Shown: positions 31,016 through 42,100 of the stretch, piece by piece
Position numbering within the stretch: the first letter of the stretch is position 1
Layout of the letters: each line of letters opens with the position of its first letter
Assembly: GCA_036785705.1 (NCBI GenBank)
Contig: JAWUZG010000015.1
Coordinates: forward strand, 310,001-374,000
From: Acanthornis magna
Lineage: Eukaryota; Chordata; Aves; Passeriformes; Acanthizidae
DNA: 64,000 nucleotides
Direction of reading: 5' to 3'
Notes under the pieces: model-generated
The model's database searches: none
Seen by the model: only the letters and a program-made list of their open reading frames with translations
Told to the model about the DNA's origin: nothing
Translations under genes and position numbers: made by a program

Positions 31016-31746
31016 GTGCAGCTCTTCTCTTGCCCCGCGGGGGATTTGTGCCCTGCTCAGAAGCCAGTTCCCATCCAATGGGGCACAAAAATCTTCCCGA
31101 GGACACAGAGGAATGCTCTTGAAGATGAGAGTGAAAAATAGCTGCCTAAACTTTCCCAAGCAGGCCCATTTGGTTCTTGAAGGTCTGTTCCTAGCAAGGA
31201 ATGTTTGATGTAAGAGCAAGACTTTTCTTCTGCCTAGAAGACCTATTGACATATTGCCAAGTAGAGAGCAGAGAAAAAGAATGCACTCGTGGCTGCCTCA
31301 GGATCCTTAATCTATTTTATGAGCCTTAAAGACTGCAACTCTTAGCATTTCTCTGTAGGAATTTGAAAGGACCCTGAAACACCATTTTGCCTCTTTGTGT
31401 GGCTGTTCTAAAAGCAATGCTTTACTTTCCATGAATGTTTGTAAGCATCAAGAACCTTTTGAGGCTTTTTCTTACATCTCCCCTTTGACAGGGAAGACAG
31501 AAGAATTCCTGTGACCCAGGAACTAAGCGCATCCCTAAAGAGCATGCGGATCTTGGGAATGCTGAGCCGTAAAACTGATGCTGTCTGGAGCAGCAACTTT
31601 GAACTCATGTTATGAGCCAGGTCCCTGCCCAGCTGCCCAGCAGCAGGGCTGTGGGGACACGGGGGTGGCAGTGCAGGTGCCGGGGCCAGCTGGGAGCTGG
31701 GATGGGGGGAGAGCCAGGGGAGGGCCTCTCCAAGAGGCCCTGAAAT
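31016..31746. other. No recognised feature
   Basis: Non-coding DNA between the C-terminal remnant and the minisatellite. No repeat family or exon is visible to me. Confidence 0.5.
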
Positions 31747-32111
31747 GTTGGGCTTTGCACCCTAGCAACCGTCAACAGCCCGTGGAATGTTGGGGCTTGG
31801 ACCCTGGCAGTTGTCAACAGCCCATGGAATGTTGGGCTTTGCACCCTGGCAACAATCAACAGCTCCTGGTCATTGGGTTTTGGACCCTAGAGCTGTCAAC
31901 AGCTCATGAGCGTTGGTGCTTAGACCTTGCAAAGGCCAATTGCACTTTGATCCTGTGCTATTGACCCTGCAAAGGCCAACAACCCATCAATATTGGGGTT
32001 TAGACCCTACAAAGGCCAACAGCCTTTGGATACTGGGGTTTAGACCCTGCAAAGGCCCACAGCCTTTGGACCCTGGGGTTTCGACCCTGCAAAGGCCAAC
32101 GGCCTTTCGAG
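31747..32111 (+). repeat. About 41-bp minisatellite (nine diverged units)
   Basis: Units of 39-43 bases such as GGGGTTTAGACCCTGCAAAGGCCAACAGCCTTTGGAC (positions near 32,037-32,073). The left units read GGGCTTTGCACCCTGGCAAC, so there is a gradient of two subtypes. Confidence 0.85.
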
Positions 32112-32594
32112 ACAGCTAACTGTTCATTGCTTGTGCCAAGGGGCAGATGGAGTCCTGGCGGGTGAGTGAGAATGCTGCTGCTCTGTTTGTGCCAAGCCCA
32201 GCAGGGGCCTGGGTGGGCCTGGGCTGTGCCACGGGCAACAGTTCCCTTTGGGAATCACACAGGATTAAGAGTTGGCTGTTCTGGAGCTGGCAGCAGCTTT
32301 GGTGCTGGCCGTGGGGAAAGGCCTGGGAGGGAATGGGGGGCTCCTGGCCATCCCAGAGCACACCCACATCTCCTGCTCTGTCCCTGTCCCGCTGGAGGCC
32401 ATGGGCATAAACGAGGGAGCAGCTTTTTGTTGCCTTCTGCTCAGCCCAATTTACAGCACAGCATCAGCGCTTCCCAGAGACAAGAATGGGTTTCTGCCAG
32501 ACATCTCCCAGATGATCCCTGGCGGCCCAGAGAAGGCCACGAGGATAATAGGAAGATGGGCTCCAAGGGCTGGAGACGCTGTGCCAAGGGAAAA

Positions 32595-32895
32595 GGATGC
32601 AAGAGTTGGGGTTGTCCGGCCTGGAGAATGTTCCAGGGTGACCTTAGAGCCCCTTCCAATGCATGAAGGGGCTGCAAGAGAACTGGAGAAGGACTTTAGC
32701 CAGGGGCCTGCAGGGACAGGACAAGGGACAATGGTGTCCCACTGAGAGAGGGCAGGGTTTGGTGGAATATTGGGAGGGAATTCTTCCCTGTGAGGGTGCT
32801 GAGGCCCTGGCACACATTGCCCAGAAAAGCTGTGGCTGCCCCTGGATCCCTGGAAGTGTTCAAGGCCAGCTTGGATGGGATTCTGGGCAGCTCCC
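32595..32895 (+). mobile_element. CR1 LINE 3' fragment, sense orientation
   Basis: Contains GAATTCTTCCCTGTGAGGGTGCTGAGGC, TTGCCCAGAAAAGCTGTGGCTGCCCC and CCTGGAAGTGTTCAAGGCCAGCTTGGATGGGATTCTG, the familiar CR1 end. 32,112-32,594 before it has no recognised feature. Confidence 0.85.
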
Positions 32896-33105
32896 CTTCT
32901 GGTGTTCTTAGAAGAAGTGATGAGACACCTGCCAGCATGTTTGTTTGTGCTGCTGTCTTAACTACTAGGCCGAAAATATTCCCAAGGAGGGGAGGAAGAG
33001 CTCAGCTGGAATTGCTGTGCTCTGGGACAGGCTGGGAAGCATTTAGAGGTGACGCCTCAGGGGCAGCCATGCAGTCTGAGTGTGCTCTTCCCTCTGCTCT
33101 TCCAG

Positions 33106-33153
33106 GGAGCTCGAGGGCTTTCTCACCAGGGACGTTCCTCCAGAGCCCCTGAG
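33106..33153 (+). CDS. Copy B upstream exon u1 (16 codons)
   Basis: CTTCCAG|GGAGCT to CCTGAG|GTGAGT. Read as GARGLSHQGRSSRAPE it is phase 0 and fits the next exon; the alternative frame ELEGFLTRDVPPEPL would not match its phase. Small and unrecognised. Confidence 0.45.
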
Positions 33154-36100
33154 GTGAGTAAACCATGCTTGAGCTGGCTTGGATTTTGAAACTGGTTCTC
33201 CATGAGTGGGCACCGGTTCTTGTGGGATCAGAAGAGGCATCTCAGGGGTACATTGCAATAGGAACAGAATACCTGCCTAACAGCTGGCTGTGGGCTTTCA
33301 GGTGCAGTTAGACGACAGAGACAGCATGGCTAGTTCCATCACCTGCCGTGACCGTTCCCAGCGTGCACGCTCTGGGAACATCCGCTCAGCTCCAACATCC
33401 GCTGATGCACAGCATCCCTTTGAGTCAGTTCGGAAAGCTGCAGAGAGTGGTGGGCGCTTGCAGAGGCGTTTTGAGCAAATAGAGGAGAAATGCAAGAGAT
33501 TCAAAAGCTGCCTGCAGCACACAGAAACTCTGATGGAAGGAATTAGAAGGTGAGCTTTTCCCCCTCCTTCTCCTCCTCCTCCTGTGTTCCAGAGGCAATC
33601 TGCTTCCAGGTCCGAGTGTTCAGAGGTGTTCTGGGTGAAGAACTCACCTGCCCTACCATGTGTGGGCCTCAGTGTGGCTGTCGAGCATCTTCCTGTCAGG
33701 GTTTTTCATGCTCCATTGTGACTCCCAAGGCTGTCTGGGAGATGCACAGCAATATTGAAATAGAAGACTCGTCTCTCTTGCTTTGCTGCTTCCCTGAATC
33801 CTGTTCTTTGGCTGCCCCTGTCCAGCTCCTGCATCTCACTGAAGGAAGGCAAAATCCTGCCTTCCTTTCCCTTTGCCTCTGGAGGACTTCCTTGGGAGGG
33901 AAGGAGCAAGGTCTTCCTTAGCCCACTGTCCCCAGCATCATCCTGGAGTGCTGAAAATGGGATCAGTGACTCTTCAGGCCTCTTCATTCTTCTGACCAAA
34001 CTTTGTCTCTGCAGTCACTGTAAAAACTTCAAGAAGTCCAGTGAAAAGCTGCCGCAACACACGGGAATCCCGGAGCCAAGCGCCTTGTGTCTGCGTCAGA
34101 AGAACACCAAGCAGCTGAAGGCAGTGTCAGCCCAATTTGAAAAGGTGGAGCAGAAGGACAGGACGAAGGTTGGTTTAGGAAATGAGACTGGTTTTCCCTT
34201 GAAAACTTGTCTTGCCCCTTCTTGTACAGCGGAGGACTTGACTGCGCTCGAGGGAGAAGACCCATCATTGCAGAGTGAGCTGGAAGTCAAGAGGCAGACA
34301 CTGGAGGAATTGCAGCTTCAGAGGGATCTGCTGGAGCAAGAGAGGGATGATGTTAGCAGGGCCCTGGACACCTTATTCCTAGGCAGCGCCTGTGGGAGTG
34401 GGAGTTGTGCCAGCCAGATCAGCCCAGATGCTGTTTCTGGCTGTAGAAAACAGGGACACTGCTGTGCACACCTGGCTCAGGATGGCACATGCATTTCTTA
34501 GCCAGGGAGATGCATGTTCATCAGCCAAATGGTAGATGGTTCTGCAGAATTTGTTACTTTGGGCAGCCACAGATCCCCTAAAAGAGGGAACGGAGCTGAG
34601 GAAGGGTCTGGAGCACAGGTGTGACGAGGAGCAGCTGAGGGAGCTGCGGGGGGCTCAGCCTGGAGAAAAAGAGGCTCAGGGGGCACCTTCTCTCTCTCTA
34701 CAACTCCCTGTGACAGGAAGGTGCAGCAAGGTGAGGGTTGGGCTCTGCTCCCAAGGGAACAAGGGACAGGACAAGAGGAAAAGGCCCCAAGCTGTGCCAG
34801 GGGAGGTTTGGATTGGGTATTACAGGAGAGCTGTGAGAGAATGGTTTGTTTCTGATGGTCACTGTCAGACAGTCTCACTTCTGGAGTATGGGCAAGGTTT
34901 GGCAAATACACAGCAGAGGTTTTGCTTTTGAAGAATGGAGCTCAAAACCATGGTTTAGTCTTCAGGCTTGAATACCAGCAAGGCTCATTAGACACCTCCT
35001 TTGTTGGTGTGAACTGCTTTGACAACATCAGCCAGACTTCCATCACTCATTAAATGACTGCCCACCGTAGGAGCTGTTTCCCTGCCAAGCATCCCCTCCT
35101 TGCAGAGAGCTGCTTTGCACACTGGAGGAGGTGACACTTTGATATGGGTTTTGTTCTAGAAGCAGAAATCCTGTGTATTTTCATTTGCTACAGCGAGCAA
35201 GATTGCTTTGGCTCAATCTTTCCTGAAAATGTCCAGCACTGGAATAGATCCTTGTAGAAATGTTGTTTGCCAAGTGGCAGTTGTGGAAGATGCAGTATTT
35301 TTGGGTGACAGCACGGGGTTTGGAGTAGGCATGTTTGTTGGGAAGGAGCTATCTGGTCCCAGGCAAGCCAGCTGGGCCTGGCACAGCCCTTCCAAGGTAA
35401 CGGTGCCAGAGGATTTGGCAGCCCTGGCTATCAGAGCTGCAGAGGGCAGATGCTGTGAGACTTTGAGCCCAGAGCACAGGAGCTCCTTGTCCTCTGGCTA
35501 CCTGCAAGGTGGCACAGGCTGGCTCTGCACAGGGCTCCCGAGGAAGGGCTCGAGCTGTACCTTGTCCCACTTCCAGGTTTCCCAGGAGCAAGAGTCGTCG
35601 AGCAGGGCTCTGGAGCAGCTGCGCCGAGAGTCCTCTGGCCAAGGGCACGCGCTGGCCCAGGTGTGCAGAGAGAAGGAGCTGCTGGGCCGGGAGAAGGCTG
35701 CTCTTGAGGGCCGACTGGCAGCCACGGAGCGGCACCGACAAGACCTTTCCAAGCAGCTGGCAGAGGCCAGGTAAAGGCAGGGAGCAGAGCCTGGGCAGGA
35801 CAGGGCCGAAGCGCTGTAGTGCTAAAGGTGGTAAGCACTACACAGGGGTTTATTGCATCCTCTGTGCATTTCAGATGTAGATGGGGCTGTTGAGGTCAGG
35901 TTGGGCTGGGCTGTCTGTGCTATGGCAGGCCATAAAGAATGCCTGGGCACTCCCTCAGAGGGCCCTGCTTTGCTCCTGAAATGGCACAAATGTGCCTTCT
36001 CTGTACAAGTTTGTGTGCAACCCATTTTCCATACTCAGGTGTAGGGATCTCGAGCCATATCATCCTGGAATAACTACCTGTGGGTGTGAGGAGCAAGTGA

Positions 36101-39100
36101 CTCATTTCTCTCTGTATTTGCAACTTGCAGGTCAGCCAGGGACAGCCTGGAATCCAGCCTGTTTGCTGCTCAGCAGAGGATATCTCAGCTGGAGGCCACC
36201 AGGAACCATCTGGAAGCTCAAGTGCTCACAGTCATGCAGGCCAAGGAGGTGATAGAAGGTGAGAACCTCGTGTGCTTTGTTTGTGGTGCTGCCCCTGCCT
36301 AGAGAAGCTGCTGTAAAGCCACCTCTGTCCGCAGGGCTTCTGAGGAGTGGCAGGGCTGGTGGCAGGGCCCTCCTACACTGACACAGAAAGGGCCTGAGGT
36401 CAGTAAAGTCAGTAAAGACTCTGCATCTTGCTGTTGGTTGTGTTTGCAGGAGAAGTGAAGTGCCTCCAACGTGAGCTGGAAGCGGAGAGAACTCTCAGGA
36501 AGCAGGAACAGGAAGACACAGCACAACAGCTCTTGCAGGCAGAGCAGCAGTGTCAGGAAAGCCTCAGGCTTCAGGGAGCTGCTCAGCAACTGGAGATAAA
36601 CAAGCTCCTGCGAGACCTGGTAGGGGACAATAGGCTCTGAATTGTCCAGGCCCTGTGGGTTGGTTTAGCAAAAGCAGAGCCTAAGGGTGTGAAAGGGCAG
36701 CAATCCTCTGCCAGAGGCCTCCTGCTGCTGGGCCGGGCAGCAGAGCCAGCGGCTCAGACATGGAGGTGTGTGAAGAGCCACGGCATGGTGCTGGGACAGT
36801 ACCTGCAGCCACAGCTTCAGTGTGGGCATCAGACGAGTTTCAGAGCAGCTTGGGTGGTGCCCAGCCAAAGCATAGCAGCCCAGGGTGGCATTGTCCCCAA
36901 GTCCCATCTGCCACAGGGCAGATGCCAACACAGAGCAGATGCTAACAGAGAGCAGATGCCAACGCAGAGCAGATGTAAATTCAGAGCAGATGCAAATGCA
37001 GAGCAGATGTAAATTCAGAGCAGATGCCCACAGTGCTGCCGGCTGCAGGCGTGGGAGCTGGGTTCCCTTCTTGCTGTGCTTGCACGATGAACAGAGGGAT
37101 AAGCTTGGGGCTGGAAGCAAATGGATCAGGCCCTTTGTCCCTGGTCCTTCAGTCCTTGTGCCTGGGGCATCAGAGAGGGGAAGGTAACACCTCCTTTCCT
37201 AAATAGTTGCACTCAATGCTTGTGAAGGGATTTCTCAACAAAAATGATTCCATGAGTGATTCTTGCACCTGCTGAGCCTCCTTTCCCGTTCCCTGAGAGG
37301 ACACAGTTTCTGGAGGGCAGAAAGCCAGTGCTGTTGTCTTTTCAGGTTGGGGTTAGTGGGAGGGATGAAGCTTCACATTTTTCAGTGAGGAGCTTGCCTG
37401 GGACTTCATCTTGAAGATTTTTCCTCCCCTCCTCAGGCAAGTGAGCGGGAAAGGTACCATGCAGAGATGCTAGAGATGCTGGAGCAATTGGAAAAAAAGA
37501 AGGCAGAGAGAGAGCGGGAGCACGAGAAGGTGCTGTTTGAGATGAGGCAGAAAGTTGCCACCCTGCAGGCTCAACAAGAAGATGAACGAACTAGATTTGA
37601 AAATGCCAAGCGAGAGGTAACGACTGTGAAATGAGAATTTTTGATTTTTTGCAAGGCTGGAGCTTTGGGAGGTGGCAGGATAGGGAGTTGTGTGGAACAT
37701 GCCCTCCATGTATTCTACACTGAATTTGGGGAGGTGAAAGCTGAATGGGGCTATCTTTGGAACTAGGAATGAGCCTTCTCATAGGAAGCCAGGCAGAAAC
37801 ATTGGGTTTCAGTTGAGATTTTTGTGCTGCTCTTGTGTTCTGTATTTCTAAGAGTTACCTCAGAGTATCTTCACTGTTCTCTTACCACTCCTCTTTTGGT
37901 GTGTACTGCTAGGTGTTCATAGCCAAACTTAGTTTGTAGGGCTTTTCTTTTGTGGGCACGGGGAGGGCGCAGCAGGAACGCTGACAAGGGAAAAATCTTT
38001 TTAAAGACTTGTCTGGAGTATTGCTGAACAGTAACCCAAAGATGTCTTCTGGGCTGTGTTGTAAGTCACCTGCTGGGAAACTGTGTCTCCCCCGGGGCAG
38101 ACAGCGGCCCAGGGGAGCAGCAGCCGAGTGCTCTGGGAGCTCATGAGCGCATCAGTCTTTGCCTTTGCCACGCAGATGTTGCAGGGCACGTGTGAAGCCC
38201 TGTGCTCTTGCTTTCTGTGCAGGTCCTGCTGGAAGAGCAGAATGAGAAGAGGGCTTTGTCAGAGACGCTGCTCCAAACTCAGGCAGAGCTAAGCCGAGCC
38301 TGCCAGCAGGTGCAGCAGCTCAGGCAGGAGGCGAGAGAGCAGCAAGAGAAGGAGCAGGTAAGTCTGAGTAGGCAGGGAGCAGAGTGCAGGGCAGTGACAA
38401 GGGCACAAAAGGCAGGTCCTGGGACTGAGGAGGCAAGGGCTGCTTCAGACCCTGGGAGCACAGAGCCTGGTAAGCTCCAGAGCTCAGCCCCAGGAAGGAA
38501 GGCTTGTAATGGAAGCAGGACTGGGTGGAGAAGCCAAAAGAAGTAGCAGAGGGAATGGGATTTTGAGACAGCAAGTGGAAAAAGCTGGGCCTGAGGGCAG
38601 GTGCCAGGAAGTTGCTCTGCATTTTGTTACCAGACCATGGAGGCAAAGCTGCAAGCTGAGCTGCAGGAAGCTCGGAGTGAAATCCAGGCAGAGCAGAAGA
38701 GGCACAAGGAAGAACTCCAAGGCGTCAAAGAGGAAATGAATCTCCTCCTTGAGCAGAGGGAGGCTCTCCAAAAGCAGGTGAGTGAAACAGCAGTGGCACC
38801 ACAGTCATCCAGCAGGGGCTCTGTGCCCTTCTTGCTTTTCCATGGCAGAGCAGCAGCTAACGTGGTGGTCCCTGGGGCTGCCTCGTGCTGTGGGCTCCAT
38901 GGCAGCTGCTCTGAAGGCCCCTCAGTGCTCTGCTAAGTCTCAGCTGCTGCCCTGGACAGCTGGGCAGGTCCTCTGGGCTGTTGGCCAGCAACCATCAGCA
39001 TGGATTCCTGCTGGCCTCTTCCTGCTAGCCTTGGTTGTGTGGAGCTTTTTCGGGTGCCCTTCGTGAGCCACTTGAGTTTTGAAATAAGTTGTCCATATCC

Positions 39101-42100
39101 ATTGCAAATCTGGTCCTCTCAGAACAGGCAGGAACGCAAAGTTGGCCTTTGCCTTTCCTCACAGCCTCTGCTGTGGCTGACAGTGACAGGCTGTGGCTGT
39201 AGCCTCTGACTGCTTTGTTCTCTTTGACTTGAGGTGGGAGAGTTGACATCTCAGCTGGCAGCCTCCAGGGAGTGGCAGGAAACCACTGTCCAGAGAGCCC
39301 AGCAAGATGTGAGGGATGCCCAGGAGCAGTCCATTCAGAAAGCGTTGGAGGTTGAGCATATCTGGAAGATGCTGGAGGAGGCAGAAAATCAGAACGAGGA
39401 GCTGCAAGGGAAACTGCAGAACTTGGAGAAGGAAAGGAGTCAATGGGAAGATGCAGTGCGTGAAAATTCAGAATATCAGATTTGCTTGAATGCCCTAGAG
39501 AGGGAAAATGCCAGGTAAGTGCAAGCCTGTGGGACTCCGCATTGTGAGCAATGGATTCCCTCAGGGGCTCTGGTAGTGTTTCCTAAGTGGCAGAGTTCTG
39601 AACTCGCCCTGCAGATGTGTCTTGTTTTCTGGATGTTGTGTTTCATTTCCTTTTCTTTTAAGCCTTCAGTTACAGTTTTCTCTGAAGACAAAGGCTTTTG
39701 GGGTAGCTCTTTCCCTCTGGGGAGGTGTTGTGTTGTTAGGTGGGTGTGTTAACACTGTCCCAGCTGCAGCGTAAGGGGCTGGACACATCCATCAGCTCCA
39801 CCTTGGGTCCTGTAAGTTGAAGTTTTTGGGATCTGGATCAGCTCTGGCATTGTGATGCCTTTGCTTGGCAGAACCATCTTAAGGCCCTGATTTCTGATAG
39901 AAGACAGATTCCCCTCAGAGGCACCCAAGAAACAAGAAGGTCTCTGTTGCATCGTTGCTCATCAAATGGCCCCGGGTGCCTGGAAGAGGTCGAGCAGGGT
40001 CCCTGCCAGCCTCCACAGTGCACAGGTGTTAGTGACTGTGCAAAGAATGCAAGAAACAAGACCAAGGTTAGGGGGGCTCCTCCAGCTGATCAAGTCCTGC
40101 CAGTCTTCAGTGTTGCAGGATTCTTCTTGCAAGCAGAAGACAAGGAAAAGGCAGGCCACTCTTGCTTGCCTGGAGGTTTCTGCATCTTCCATCACGTTGT
40201 GCTTCAAGCCTATGTCACCACTTCTGCTCTTGGCCTTTGTTTCTCTCCAGCTGAAAGTAGCATGGGTGCTGGTAAATCTTAGGGAACTTCCCAGAGGTCC
40301 CCTGGCTGTCAGGTGCTACTCCTCCTACCTGGACATACAAGATGGGGGAAGGAAAATGTCTCTTCCATGTTGACCAAAGCTTGTGCCCTTGGAGCCTGGT
40401 TAGTCAGAAGAGAATTGTTCCTCTCCCCTACTGTCTTCATTGCAAGACTTTGTTAGGTCCGTTTTCATATTCCCACCGAAAGAAGAGGCAGGGCATGTAG
40501 GCAGGAACTCCCCATTCTTTCATGAAGAAAAGCAGAGTGGGCACATGCAGGGCTGTGAGCGCAGGGGCAACAAACAGCCAAGTTGTTTAGACAAACTTCA
40601 TCAGACAGAGCACTTTTCCCTGAGCTGGTGCAAGTGCTCAGAGTTTATAAAATGGGATGTTACGTAGTAATGAGTTGCATGCTTCCCTTCTAGGCTGATT
40701 CTGTCTCTGAAGGAAAAGGATCTGTGCCTGAGAGCACTAGAAGAGAAGAACCTGGTGCTGAATAACCAGGTGCATCACCTTCATTCTGCTCTTCAGGAGG
40801 CCAAGCTGCTCAACACCGAGCACAGAAGAGAACTGCAGGAGCTCAACATGCAGGTAACCTGTGCCCTGGCATCCTCTTCTCCAGGGACACACAACACCAC
40901 CTTCGGCTTGGAGGCCCCAACTGCTTTCTGCTCCCAGCAGCCTCCACTGCTGCCGTGTGCTGCCCGGGGCTGCTGCTGCAGCCTGAGGCCAAGGCTGGAT
41001 TTGGTGTCTGCTGCCGCCGATGTTTTCCCCACGTCTCTCCTGGGTGCTGGCAGGAAATGTGGGAGGAGAAGCAGCAGCAGACTCCTTTGGAGCTTCTCCA
41101 TCCCTCTGTTAGCAGTGTTGTCCCAGATGGAGTTGGTGCCTGTGCCGGGCGCTGAGCAGTGTGGGCACGCAGACGTGGCTATGGCAGGCTGGGGAGGGCA
41201 CTTCCACCGCAGCCAGTTCAGCCGGTGTTCAGAGCTGCACCCTCAAGGATGCCCATTGCCTCCCTTTCCCCATTTTCACGACATTTGTCTCAGTTGGAAT
41301 CCTTGCGTCTGCACCTTCTGTTTTGGGCATGTTTTTTGTTTGAAGTCATTTCTCCTTTGTTGCTCTCCCTACTGCCCATTCTGCTGCCCCAGGAGCAGTC
41401 CTGTCCCTGAGGCTCTGTGCATCCATCTTCCAGATGCAGGCCCTGCAGGAGGCAATGCTGGAGAAGGAGGCTGCCCAGGCAACTCAGGAGAAGCAGCTGC
41501 TGCAGGAGCTGGAGGAGTCCCGAGCAGGAGAGCAGCGCATCAGGGACTCTGTGCACGTGCTGGAGGCTGAGGTGTCTGAGCTGCGTGTGAGGCTCCAGAG
41601 CTCTGAGGAAAGAGCAGAGGCCGCGGCCACACAGCATAAGGCCTTGGAGCTGGAGCTGAGGAACACACAGGCTCAGAGGGACAATCTCAGAGCTCACAAT
41701 CAGGAGCTGCTGAAGGCGTTGGAGGAAAGTGAACAAGGTACAGCTTCTCCTCTCCCACCCACTGCCCCATCCTGTCTCACCAGCAGGGATCTCTGATGCC
41801 ACACAGAGGAAAAGGGCAGTGGCCAGAGATGGCAGAGGGGAAAAACAACCAGCAGGAGATTTATCCATCCAAGTGCCAGAGAAAGATGCCAGCCACTGGT
41901 GGCTGGCAGTGCCATCTGGCTGTGCTGTGGCTGATCCCGTGCACAGCTGGTGCCTTTCAGGTGCCATGTCAGTGCTAAGGAGCTGTAGCTGGATGCCTCA
42001 GCTCGACTGCCCCAAACTCCAGGCCCTGCCAGAGGCTCCAGGCTATTGGCCTCTCCGAAGCAGGGCTGCACAGGCATCCCCACTCCTTTCTCTGCCTTTG

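Noticed and set aside
31747..32111. Exon or protein repeat in the 41-bp minisatellite
   Set aside because: Unit lengths vary from 39 to 43, so no frame is kept across units.
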